Source: DAOSWM01 sp035380045
Lineage (GTDB): Bacteria; Bacteroidota; Bacteroidia; Bacteroidales; Tenuifilaceae
Assembly: GCA_035380045.1 (NCBI GenBank)
Contig: DAOSWM010000001.1
Span: 62,001 to 126,000, forward strand
Reading direction: 5' to 3'
DNA length: 64,000 nt
The translations under genes were made by a program, and so were the position numbers. The notes under the pieces were generated by a model. That model ran no database searches, was not told the origin of the DNA, and saw only the letters and a list, made by a program, of their open reading frames with translations. This document shows positions 1 to 6,793 of this stretch, one piece after another. Positions within the stretch are counted from its first letter, which is position 1. The number at the start of each line of letters is the position of its first letter.

Positions 1-513
1 TCCAACCCGGCAACAAAGGTTATGGTTGATGAGGTAAAAAATGCTTACCTCTCAATTTTTCCCGGTAATCCGTTCGAATACTTTTTCCTCGATGATTTTT
101 ACAACAGTCAGTACAAGGACGACAAACGATTCGGTTTGGTATTCTTCCTGTTTTCAATTCTTGCAGTTATCATTACGGTTCTTGGGCTGATGAGTCTTTC
201 GGCATTTTCAGCGGAGCAAAGAAGGAAGGAGATTGGCATACGTAAGGTGCTGGGAGCAAGGAAAACGTCAATTATTTCTCTCCTTTCGAAAGGCTACTTT
301 GGCCTTTGGTTAGCCAGCGGAGCAATTGCAATTCCTGTTGTTTGGTACTTCCTGCAGGAGTGGTTAAACGGTTTTGCAAACCGAATGGAGGTGCAATGGT
401 GGGTTTTTGCCATTCCTATGCTTGTTGTTCTTATAACTGCTATGCTAACTGTGGTTTTGCAATCGTTAAGAGTTGCTTCCTTTAACCCCGTTGAAAGCAT
501 AAAGTATGAGTAG
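1..513 (+). CDS. FtsX/MacB-type ABC transporter permease, C-terminal end (partial)
   Basis: The reading frame is open from base 1, so the 5' part lies outside the window; the first in-window ATG at 22 is internal. About 170 residues remain. Hydrophobic helices lie near residues 46-66, 98-116 and 130-148. The stretch between the first two contains the cytoplasmic signature RRKEIGIRKVLGA, which is diagnostic of the FtsX/MacB permease family. The frame ends in NPVESIKYE, a usual tail of Bacteroidota 'putative ABC transport system permease' proteins. Such proteins couple a cytoplasmic ATPase to work on periplasmic or lipoprotein substrates. The ATPase is not in the window, so the substrate is unknown. 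Confidence 0.9.
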   Translation, partial: SNPATKVMVDEVKNAYLSIFPGNPFEYFFLDDFYNSQYKDDKRFGLVFFLFSILAVIITVLGLMSLSAFSAEQRRKEIGIRKVLGARKTSIISLLSKGYFGLWLASGAIAIPVVWYFLQEWLNGFANRMEVQWWVFAIPMLVVLITAMLTVVLQSLRVASFNPVESIKYE

Positions 514-553
514 TTATTTATCCTGATTGGTTATATTCGCTCAAAAATTGGAG

Positions 554-991
554 ATGAGCGAAAAGAACTACGACCCTCGAATGCATACTGCCGAGCATAT
601 TCTGAATCAAACTATGGTTCGTATGTTTGGCTGTATGCGTTCAAAGAATACCCATATTGAAAGGCGAAAATCGAAGTGCGATTACATTTTACCAAATCCG
701 TTAACTGAGAGCCAAATTTTTGAAATTGAGCGCGAGGTAAACAGAGTCATCTCCCTGGAGATGGAGGTAACTGATGAATTTATTCCCAAATCGGAAGCCG
801 CTTCTTTTCTCGATTTGTCGAAGCTTCCACCCGATGCCCCTGATACCTTAAGGGTTGTAAGGGTTGGCGATTACGATGCTTGTGCCTGCATAGGTCCGCA
901 TGTTAAAAACACCCGGGAAATTGGAACTTTTAGGATAATTTCTACCGATTTTAACAACGGTGTGCTTCGTATCCGGTTTAAGCTGGTTTAG
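554..991 (+). CDS. AlaX-like trans-editing protein (alanyl-tRNA synthetase second additional domain)
   Basis: A stand-alone protein of 145 residues related to the editing domain of alanyl/threonyl-tRNA synthetases, which hydrolyses mischarged tRNA. The two halves of the zinc site are visible: HTAEH close to the N-terminus and CACIGPH near the C-terminus (HxxxH and CxxxH). The frame opens upstream at 527, but I chose the ATG at 554 (MSEKNYDP) because it brings the HTAEH motif to the usual distance from the N-terminus. It is followed after nine bases by an assembly gap. The tRNA specificity (Ala/Ser or other) cannot be told from sequence alone. Confidence 0.82.
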   Translation: MSEKNYDPRMHTAEHILNQTMVRMFGCMRSKNTHIERRKSKCDYILPNPLTESQIFEIEREVNRVISLEMEVTDEFIPKSEAASFLDLSKLPPDAPDTLRVVRVGDYDACACIGPHVKNTREIGTFRIISTDFNNGVLRIRFKLV

Positions 992-1000
992 CTTTGTACG

Positions 1001-1100
1001 NNNNNNNNNNNNNNNNNNNNNNNNNNNNNNNNNNNNNNNNNNNNNNNNNNNNNNNNNNNNNNNNNNNNNNNNNNNNNNNNNNNNNNNNNNNNNNNNNNNN
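1001..1100. other. assembly gap of exactly 100 N
   Basis: One hundred consecutive N. A round 100 is the conventional placeholder for a gap of unknown size. The gap interrupts nth. About 85-90 codons of that gene (roughly 260 bases) are missing, so if the gene is intact the true gap must be larger than 100 bases. Confidence 0.97.
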
Positions 1101-1474
1101 ACATTGGCCGTTTTGCGGCCAACACCGGGGAGCGTTTGGAGTTCTTTTAAATCCGTAGGAATTTCCCCGTTGAACCTTTCAACAACCGCCTTAGCCATTC
1201 CAATCAGGTTTTTAGCTTTATTATTTGGATAGGAGCAGGATTTAATTACTTCAAATACATTCTCTTGCTGAGCAACGGCAAGGGCCTGTGGTGTTGGAAA
1301 CTTATCAAAAAATGCCGGAGTAAGCATGTTAACCCGTTTGTCGGTGCATTGTGCTGAAAGTATAGTGGCAACAATAAGTTCATAAGGATTGCTATGGTTC
1401 AACTCCGTTTCGGCAATGGGCATATTCTTTTGAAAGTATTCAATAACTTTTTCGAATCGTTCTTTTCGGGTCAT
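1101..1474 (-). CDS. nth: endonuclease III, N-terminal part (cut by assembly gap)
   Basis: About 124 residues of the DNA glycosylase/AP lyase that excises oxidised pyrimidines in base excision repair. Visible are the family sequence SNPYELIVATILSAQCTD and the start of the helix-hairpin-helix, LPGVGRKTAN, which precedes the catalytic lysine helix. The rest, including the catalytic Asp and the C-terminal 4Fe-4S cysteines, falls in the N run. The frame that reappears on the other side of the gap is the antisense of the AlaX-like gene and is not the nth C-terminus. The gene lies downstream of a hairpin terminator, so it is transcribed separately from the decarboxylase operon. Confidence 0.9.
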
Positions 1475-1502
1475 TATTCACTAAGTTTTGTAGGGTAAAA
1501 AT

Positions 1503-1531
1503 AAAAAAACCGGCTAATAAAAGCCGGTTTT
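1503..1531 (-). terminator. rho-independent terminator of the decarboxylase operon
   Basis: A nine-base-pair stem AAAACCGGC (1506-1514) and GCCGGTTTT (1523-1531) with an 8-nt loop. Read on the minus strand it is followed by a run of T. It lies 22 bases beyond the mmdB stop codon and ahead of nth, so it should end the five-gene transcript. Confidence 0.85.
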
Positions 1532-1552
1532 AGTGGTTTTTTATATTATCCT

Positions 1553-2713
1553 TTAGTAAAGGAAACTCAGAAGAATACCTGCAGCAACGGCGCTACCAAT
1601 TACTCCGGCAACGTTTGGTGCCATGGCGTGCATCAGCAGGTAGTTCGTTTTATCGTAGTGCATACCAATATGGTGCGAAACCCTTGCGCTGTCGGGAACA
1701 GCCGAAACTCCAGAGTTACCAATTAGCGGGTTAATTTTATTCTCTTTGCTTAGGAAAAGGTTCATAAGCTTAACAAAAAGAATACCCGCTGTTGTAGCAA
1801 TAACGAACGATGCAGCACCCAGTCCAAATATTAGGACTGACGAGGGCTTAAGGAAAACATCGGCTTGAGTTGATGCTCCAACGGTTAAGCCTAACAGAAT
1901 GGTAACAATGTCAATTATTGGCCCCCTTGCAGCTTCTGCCAATCGTTTTGTAACACCACTTTCCTTCAGTAGGTTCCCGAAGAAAAGCATACCGAGCAAC
2001 GGTAAACCACTTGGCACAACGAATGTTGTGAGGAGCATTCCAATTATTGGAAAAAGAACTTTCTCCAGCTTCGAAACGGTGCGCGGAGGTTTCATCCTAA
2101 TTACTCGCTCCTTTTTAGTTGTAAGGAGTTTCATAATTGGAGGTTGAATTACCGGAACTAGAGCCATGTACGAGTATGCAGATATAGCAATTGCGCCCAT
2201 AAGATGCGGAGCTAACTTTGAGCTGATAAAAATAGCCGTGGGGCCATCAGCACCACCAATAATTCCAATAGCACCCGCTTCAGCTCCAGTGAAACCTAAC
2301 GCAAGAGCAATGGAGTAAGCTCCAAAAATACCGAATTGAGCTGCTGCTCCAATAAGAATTAGTTTTGGGTTTGAAATCAACGTTGAAAAATCGGTCATTG
2401 CTCCAATTCCAAGGAATATTAAGGGTGGATACACCCCGTAACGTACCCCAAAATACAGGTAGTTTAAAACCGATCCTTGCTCATATATTCCTATCTGAAG
2501 TCCTGAAGTAAATGGAATATTCCCAAAAATAATTCCAAAACCAATTGGAATTAGCAGCATGGGTTCCCATTCTTTAGTGATAGCTAGGTATATGAATACC
2601 AGTCCAATGATAATCATAATGCCATGCTGCCACGTAAAATTTGCGAAACCAGTATAGTTGAAAAAATCCAGAAGGTTACTTGTTAGGAATGAAAAGAAGC
2701 TGTTGTTTTCCAT
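1553..2713 (-). CDS. mmdB: Na+-pumping decarboxylase beta subunit (methylmalonyl-CoA/oxaloacetate type)
   Basis: A 386-residue, highly hydrophobic membrane protein, the usual length for the family. It decarboxylates the carboxybiotin carried by the small biotin subunit and uses the energy to export Na+. Family sequences seen include GIGAMTDF, the GADGPTAIF stretch (IIGGADGPTAIFISSKLAP) and the GLTVGAST region. The C-terminus contains GNSGVSAVPDSARV and the usual HAMAPNVAGVIGSAVAAG. It is the last gene of the operon, 4 bases after the biotin carrier gene, and is followed by a terminator. Oxaloacetate versions share the same beta subunit; the neighbouring epimerase and carboxyltransferase favour methylmalonyl-CoA. 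Confidence 0.94.
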   Translation of the reverse strand: MENNSFFSFLTSNLLDFFNYTGFANFTWQHGIMIIIGLVFIYLAITKEWEPMLLIPIGFGIIFGNIPFTSGLQIGIYEQGSVLNYLYFGVRYGVYPPLIFLGIGAMTDFSTLISNPKLILIGAAAQFGIFGAYSIALALGFTGAEAGAIGIIGGADGPTAIFISSKLAPHLMGAIAISAYSYMALVPVIQPPIMKLLTTKKERVIRMKPPRTVSKLEKVLFPIIGMLLTTFVVPSGLPLLGMLFFGNLLKESGVTKRLAEAARGPIIDIVTILLGLTVGASTQADVFLKPSSVLIFGLGAASFVIATTAGILFVKLMNLFLSKENKINPLIGNSGVSAVPDSARVSHHIGMHYDKTNYLLMHAMAPNVAGVIGSAVAAGILLSFLY

Positions 2714-2717
2714 TTGT

Positions 2718-3161
2718 CTAGTCTCCTATGGTTATGAGTACTTGCCCCTCCATTACCGTATCGCCTTTTTGGACGTTAATCTTCACAATTTTTCCGTCCT
2801 TATCAGAGTCAATGTTGTTCTCCATTTTCATTGCTTCAAGGCAAATTAGTTTTTGACCTTTCTTAACGCTATCACCTTCTTTAACGAATATATCAAGAAT
2901 AACTCCAGGGAGAGGCGATTTAATGTGTCCTGAGCCTTTTGGAGCTGAAGGTGAGCTTGTTTTTGCCACTGATGGGTGACTATCGGTTGAGGGAACCGCA
3001 GTTGAACGAACTAACCTGGGGGTTTTACTTTGCTGAATGGTTTTATCAACTTCAACCTTGTAGCTAGTTCCGTTAACCTCAAGTTCGGCAATATTGTCTT
3101 CAACTGAAAGTATGTTAACCTCGTATTGGTTTCCGTGTATAGTGAATTTATACTTTTTCAT
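2718..3161 (-). CDS. mmdC: biotin carboxyl carrier subunit of methylmalonyl-CoA decarboxylase
   Basis: A 147-residue protein. Residues 1-40 resemble the N-terminal beta segment of propionyl/methylmalonyl-type carriers (MKKYKFTIHGNQYEV). Residues about 45-78 form a Ser/Pro/Ala-rich flexible linker. Residues 79-146 form the biotinyl domain with EAMKMEN, in which Lys112 is the biotinylated residue. The carrier shuttles CO2 from the carboxyltransferase to the membrane beta subunit. It sits between the delta-type and beta genes with spacings of 9 and 4 bases, so translation is probably coupled. Confidence 0.94.
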   Translation of the reverse strand: MKKYKFTIHGNQYEVNILSVEDNIAELEVNGTSYKVEVDKTIQQSKTPRLVRSTAVPSTDSHPSVAKTSSPSAPKGSGHIKSPLPGVILDIFVKEGDSVKKGQKLICLEAMKMENNIDSDKDGKIVKINVQKGDTVMEGQVLITIGD

Positions 3162-3170
3162 TGCTCAAAT

Positions 3171-3575
3171 TTATTTCGTGTATGGGTTCTTGTTAGTTGC
3201 CTTGTTAATTACTCCGTAAATTTTGCTACTCCAGGGTGAGTATGTTCTCGAAATGCGATTGAATGTAAGTGTTAAACTTTCTGCATCGTGCAGTTCGCTC
3301 TTGTACATGTGCAGAGCCAATGCAATGGCAGCAATTTCATCCCCACTCGATACTTTTGTTCCCGTTTCTTCTACAACTTCCGATTTCTTTTTAAACACAT
3401 TTGTGAAAAAGTGTATAAGATTGTCGATGTTTTGAAAAACAATAGCTGAAATGGCAAGAACGGATAGTACAACAAGCATAGCAATTATCGCCATACCAAC
3501 CCCAAATGGGTCGCGAGCAACGAATTCATCGGCTGCATTGTTCGACGATTGAAGTAATACCAGTAATAAACTCAT
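3171..3575 (-). CDS. mmdD: Na+-pumping decarboxylase small membrane subunit (OadG/MmdD type)
   Basis: A 134-residue protein with one membrane span near residues 25-47 after a short periplasmic N-terminus (DPFGVGMAIIAMLVVLSVLA). A charged cytoplasmic tail contains the conserved GDEIAAIALALHMY stretch that is typical of OadG/MmdD in Bacteroidota. The subunit anchors the carboxyltransferase and carrier to the beta subunit. The family is short and divergent, so identification rests on the tail motif and its place in the operon. The mmdA gene lies 12 bases upstream. Confidence 0.88.
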   Translation of the reverse strand: MSLLLVLLQSSNNAADEFVARDPFGVGMAIIAMLVVLSVLAISAIVFQNIDNLIHFFTNVFKKKSEVVEETGTKVSSGDEIAAIALALHMYKSELHDAESLTLTFNRISRTYSPWSSKIYGVINKATNKNPYTK

Positions 3576-3587
3576 GATTTTCAGATT

Positions 3588-5150
3588 TTATAATGGTAAA
3601 TTTGAGTGCTTTTTAGGAGGATTGGTATCCTTTTTCGTTTGAAGCGACTGCAATGCCCTAATAATTCTGAAACGAGTATTTCTTGGTTCAATAACATCAT
3701 CGAGGTAACCAAATTTCGCAGCAACGTATGGGTTTGCAAACTTTTCCTTGTACTCTGTCTCCTTCTTAATAAGAAGGTCAACTTTTGCTTTTTCGTCCTC
3801 AATGCTATTTAGCTCGCGGCTCAGCAGAACTTCAATAGCTCCTTTAGGTCCCATAACAGCAATCTCTGCACCTGGCCATGAGTAGTTAATGTCGCCGCGA
3901 AGGTGTTTCGAACTCATTACATCATATGCTCCTCCGTATGCTTTTCTTAAAATTATGGTTATTTTTGGTACGGTAGCCTCGCCATAGGCGAAGAGAAGTT
4001 TTGCACCGTGGATAATAATTCCATTATACTCCTGCCCGGTACCGGGAAGGAAACCAGGAACGTCAACCAGGGTAACAAGAGGAATATTGAACGAGTCGCA
4101 GAAGCGAACAAAACGGGCTGCCTTCCGCGAAGCGTTTATGTCGAGTACTCCTGCTAAATATTTCGGTTGGTTCGCAATGAGCCCTACTGGCATCCCGTTG
4201 AAACGAGCGAAGCAGGTTACGATGTTAGCAGCATAATCGCGCTGAACTTCAAGGAATTCACCGTAGTCAACAATCGATTCAATTACTTCCTTTACATCGT
4301 AGGGTTTATTGGTGTTTTCTGGGATAATCTCGTTTAGAGTATCGTCAAGTCTGTCAATGGGGTCATCGCAGGAAGCAATGGGCGGATCCTCTAGATTATT
4401 TTGTGGTAGGTAGCTTAATAGTTTGCGAATTAGCATAATTCCTTCCTCTTCGTTTTCAGAAACGAAGTGCGCTACACCCGATTTTGAAGCGTGAACATCG
4501 GCTCCACCAAGTTGCTCAGAGTTAACTGTTTCGCCGGTTACTGTTTTTACAACCTTTGGACCAGTAACAAACATGTAGCTGGTGTCACGACTCATAACAA
4601 TGAAGTCGGTAAGGGCGGGCGAATAAACAGCACCACCGGCACAGGGTCCAAAAATGGCCGAAATTTGTGGAATAACTCCTGAAGCCAAAATGTTGCGCTG
4701 GAAAATTTCAGCATAACCACCTAAACTTTTTACACCTTCCTGAATACGTGCTCCGCCGCTATCGTTAATTCCAATTACTGGGGCGCCAACTTTCATGGCC
4801 ATGTCCATGATTTTGCAGATTTTTGCAGCAAACATTTCCGATAGGGAACCTCCGAATACCGTGAAATCCTGAGAGAAAATGTAAACCAATCTCCCATCAA
4901 TGGTTCCGTAGCCGGTTACAACCCCGTCGGAGAGGTACGTTTCTTTTTCTAAGCCAAAGTCGATGCAACGGTGCGATACGAACATATCGAACTCCTCGAA
5001 ACTGCCCTCATCAAGAAGCAGGTCAATTCGTTCGCGTGCTGTAAGTTTGCCCTTCTTGTGCTGGGCTTCAATTCGTTTTTCGCCTCCTCCCAGCTTCGCT
5101 CTTTCTCTAAGATCTATTAGTTCCTTAATTTTTTCTTCTTGGGTGCTCAT
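3588..5150 (-). CDS. mmdA: methylmalonyl-CoA decarboxylase alpha subunit (carboxyltransferase)
   Basis: A 520-residue acyl-CoA carboxyltransferase. It moves the carboxyl group of (S)- or (R)-methylmalonyl-CoA to biotin, giving propionyl-CoA. The N-terminal half holds [20 protein letters not shown] and the CoA oxyanion-hole sequence [12 protein letters not shown]. The second half holds the companion [17 protein letters not shown] and [10 protein letters not shown]. Length and motifs match MmdA/PccB/MmdA-type subunits. Because the neighbours are mmdB, mmdC and mmdD, a Na+-extruding decarboxylase is more likely than an ATP-driven propionyl-CoA carboxylase; no biotin carboxylase gene is present. 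Confidence 0.95.
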   Translation of the reverse strand: MSTQEEKIKELIDLRERAKLGGGEKRIEAQHKKGKLTARERIDLLLDEGSFEEFDMFVSHRCIDFGLEKETYLSDGVVTGYGTIDGRLVYIFSQDFTVFGGSLSEMFAAKICKIMDMAMKVGAPVIGINDSGGARIQEGVKSLGGYAEIFQRNILASGVIPQISAIFGPCAGGAVYSPALTDFIVMSRDTSYMFVTGPKVVKTVTGETVNSEQLGGADVHASKSGVAHFVSENEEEGIMLIRKLLSYLPQNNLEDPPIASCDDPIDRLDDTLNEIIPENTNKPYDVKEVIESIVDYGEFLEVQRDYAANIVTCFARFNGMPVGLIANQPKYLAGVLDINASRKAARFVRFCDSFNIPLVTLVDVPGFLPGTGQEYNGIIIHGAKLLFAYGEATVPKITIILRKAYGGAYDVMSSKHLRGDINYSWPGAEIAVMGPKGAIEVLLSRELNSIEDEKAKVDLLIKKETEYKEKFANPYVAAKFGYLDDVIEPRNTRFRIIRALQSLQTKKDTNPPKKHSNLPL

Positions 5151-5185
5151 GAATCCTATGTATTTAAATGTGAGGAATAGTTTAC

Positions 5186-5593
5186 TTAATTTCTCTTTTC
5201 ACAAAGCTCAGTGAGAACACCAAAGGTCGATTTTGGGTGTAAAAAAGCAATATCGAGCCCTTCTGCTCCTTTACGAGGTGCTTTGTCAATTAAATTAACC
5301 CCCTTTGAATCGGCTTCGCCAAGTTGGTCTTCGATCTTCTCAACTGCATAGGCAATGTGATGTATGCCTTCACCTTTCTTTTCAATGTACTTGCCAATAG
5401 GACCCTCAGCATCGGTTGATTCGAGCAATTCAATTTTGGTTTGTCCAACCATAAAGAATGCGGTCTTTACTTTTTGGTCTTTTACTTCCTCAATGTTGTA
5501 GCACTTTAGCCCTAAAACGTTTTCGTAGAAGGGAATCGCTTCGTCTAAACTTTTTACTGCAATGCCAATGTGTTCAATATGAGTTATTTTCAT
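5186..5593 (-). CDS. mce: methylmalonyl-CoA epimerase
   Basis: A 135-residue vicinal-oxygen-chelate (glyoxalase-fold) protein with two beta-alpha-beta-beta modules. Family features are [15 protein letters not shown] at the N-terminus with the metal-ligand His, [15 protein letters not shown] in the middle, and the final [16 protein letters not shown] with the metal-ligand Glu. It interconverts the (R) and (S) forms of methylmalonyl-CoA, feeding the product of the B12 mutase to the decarboxylase. It is the first gene of the operon; mmdA follows after 35 bases. Confidence 0.95.
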   Translation of the reverse strand: MKITHIEHIGIAVKSLDEAIPFYENVLGLKCYNIEEVKDQKVKTAFFMVGQTKIELLESTDAEGPIGKYIEKKGEGIHHIAYAVEKIEDQLGEADSKGVNLIDKAPRKGAEGLDIAFLHPKSTFGVLTELCEKRN

Positions 5594-5622
5594 AGTGTTT
5601 GGGGTTTGTTGAATTGTTTTTA

Positions 5623-5654
5623 CAAAAGTATAGGTAAAGGTTAAAACACAACAA
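5623..5654 (-). promoter_or_regulatory. Bacteroidota-type promoter for the mce-mmd operon
   Basis: On the minus strand a TTG (complement of 5652-5654) is followed after 21 bases by TACTTTTG (complement of 5623-5630). This fits the Bacteroidota primary sigma pattern TTG-N19-21-TAnnTTTG. The implied start lies about 24 bases before the mce ATG. Confidence 0.6.
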
Positions 5655-5756
5655 AATAATTACCTTTTTTTAAGCATATGAAAAGTTGTTTTGCAACATA
5701 TTTTATTTGAAACATAACTATAGGATAGTTTATTGGATAGAAGGTAGCTGCTGATA

Positions 5757-5787
5757 TTGCATTTTGAAACCATTAATTATATATTTG
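5757..5787 (+). promoter_or_regulatory. Bacteroidota-type promoter for the leader ORF and glycyl radical operon
   Basis: TTG at 5757-5759, a 20-base spacer, then TATATTTG at 5780-5787. The expected transcription start, near 5793-5795, is only about ten bases before the ATG of the leader ORF at 5804 and about 175 bases before the activase start, giving a long leader. Confidence 0.65.
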
Positions 5788-5803
5788 CGTATACAAACTA
5801 ATT

Positions 5804-5875
5804 ATGAGCAGTTTTAGTTTATCAACATTGTACCATAACAACGGCAAGGGTTTGTTCTCTTGCTGGATATGTTGA
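5804..5875 (+). CDS. 23-codon leader ORF (possible regulatory leader peptide)
   Basis: An ATG-to-TGA frame of 23 codons lying immediately after a good promoter and 96 bases ahead of the radical-SAM activase gene. The peptide starts MSSFSLSTLY and ends HNNGKGLFSCWIC, with Cys, Trp, Ile and Cys as the last sense codons before the stop. It does not look random: it holds a basic and glycine-containing core and three rare residues (two Cys, one Trp) clustered at the end, which is the arrangement seen in transcription-attenuation leader peptides. Pairing options downstream are described in the next entry. I do not recognise a named family and cannot show translation from sequence. Confidence 0.5.
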   Translation: MSSFSLSTLYHNNGKGLFSCWIC

Positions 5876-5885
5876 TTGTATCATT

Positions 5886-5930
5886 CTCCTACCCTTTATA
5901 CCCTACACACACAAAGGAGTCACTCTCCTT
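5886..5930 (+). promoter_or_regulatory. mutually exclusive short hairpins downstream of the leader ORF
   Basis: AAGGAG (5914-5919) can pair with CTCCTT (5925-5930) in a 6-bp hairpin with a 5-nt loop, or its AGGAG part can pair with CTCCT (5886-5890). Only one pairing can form at a time. No T-run follows, so this is not a simple terminator. A role in attenuation or leader control is inference. Confidence 0.35.
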
Positions 5931-5971
5931 AATTAGTTCTAAATAACCCTTTTAGTTTTATTTATCGCGCT

Positions 5972-6769
5972 ATGTCTGAAGGTATCATTTTTAATATTCG
6001 TAATTTTTCAGTACATGATGGACCGGGTATTCGCACCACGGTATTTTTAAAAGGATGCCCATTAAATTGTAAGTGGTGTCACAACCCGGAAAGTCAAAGG
6101 TTTGATATTGAGCGGTTTGAAAAAATAAAGAATTTAGGTAGTAGATCCTTTGTTTCGCTTGAAAATGTTGGGAAGAAATACACCGTAGCAAAGGTATTAG
6201 ATGAGGTAACGAAGGACACACCGTTCTTCGAAGAATCGGGTGGGGGGATAACGCTTTCTGGTGGCGAACCGTTGGCTCAACCTGAGTTTACTATTGAGCT
6301 GCTTAGGGTATTCAAATCATTAGGGATTAATACAGCTCTTGATACATGCGGGTATGCACCATGGAAAGTTGTTGAGAAAACAATTCCTTTAACGGACGTG
6401 TTTCTTTATGATATAAAAATAATTGATAACCAAGAGCATATAAATCAAACAGGAGTAAGCAATAGGTTGATCCTCGAGAATCTTAAACAGCTTGCTGAAT
6501 CAGCAAAAACAATTCACATTCGAATTCCGCTGGTTGAGGGAATAACTGATTCTGAAAATAATTTGCAGGCAATAATAAATGTAATCAATAATTTGAAATC
6601 AGTTAAACGTATCGATTTGCTTCCTTACCATACTCTTGCAAAACATAAATTTCATAAATTTTATGGGAAATATTCCCTTGAGTATTTAAATGAATACCCC
6701 AAAATAAAATCCCAGGAAATTTTAAAAAAATTTCTTGGCGTTGCTCCAGTGGTTGGCCTAGGAGGATAA
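5972..6769 (+). CDS. glycyl radical enzyme activase (radical SAM)
   Basis: A 265-residue radical SAM protein that installs the glycyl radical on the downstream enzyme using S-adenosylmethionine and a 4Fe-4S cluster. The N-terminal FNIRNFSVHDGPGIRTTVFLKG is diagnostic of the pyruvate formate-lyase activase family. It is followed by the cluster motif C29-x3-C33-x2-C36 and by SGGGITLSGGEPLAQ. Unlike most activases of the larger dehydratase group, the segment after the cluster (residues about 40-75) contains no cysteine, so the ferredoxin-like auxiliary clusters are absent. The glycyl radical enzyme gene begins 24 bases downstream, so the two form one operon. Confidence 0.9.
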   Translation: MSEGIIFNIRNFSVHDGPGIRTTVFLKGCPLNCKWCHNPESQRFDIERFEKIKNLGSRSFVSLENVGKKYTVAKVLDEVTKDTPFFEESGGGITLSGGEPLAQPEFTIELLRVFKSLGINTALDTCGYAPWKVVEKTIPLTDVFLYDIKIIDNQEHINQTGVSNRLILENLKQLAESAKTIHIRIPLVEGITDSENNLQAIINVINNLKSVKRIDLLPYHTLAKHKFHKFYGKYSLEYLNEYPKIKSQEILKKFLGVAPVVGLGG

Positions 6770-6793
6770 TTATTAACAATAATAAATTGTACT

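Noticed and set aside
848..1000. Apparent C-terminal continuation of nth across the N run
   Set aside because: The frame after the gap is the antisense strand of the AlaX-like gene and lacks any Nth motif; it is joined only because N's carry no stop.
3588..5150. Propionyl-CoA carboxylase beta subunit
   Set aside because: The operon has the membrane beta and delta-type subunits and no biotin carboxylase, which points to the Na+-pumping decarboxylase.
5914..5930. AAGGAG/CTCCTT hairpin as a transcription terminator
   Set aside because: It has only 6 pairs and no T run follows, so it was listed as a possible leader structure instead.
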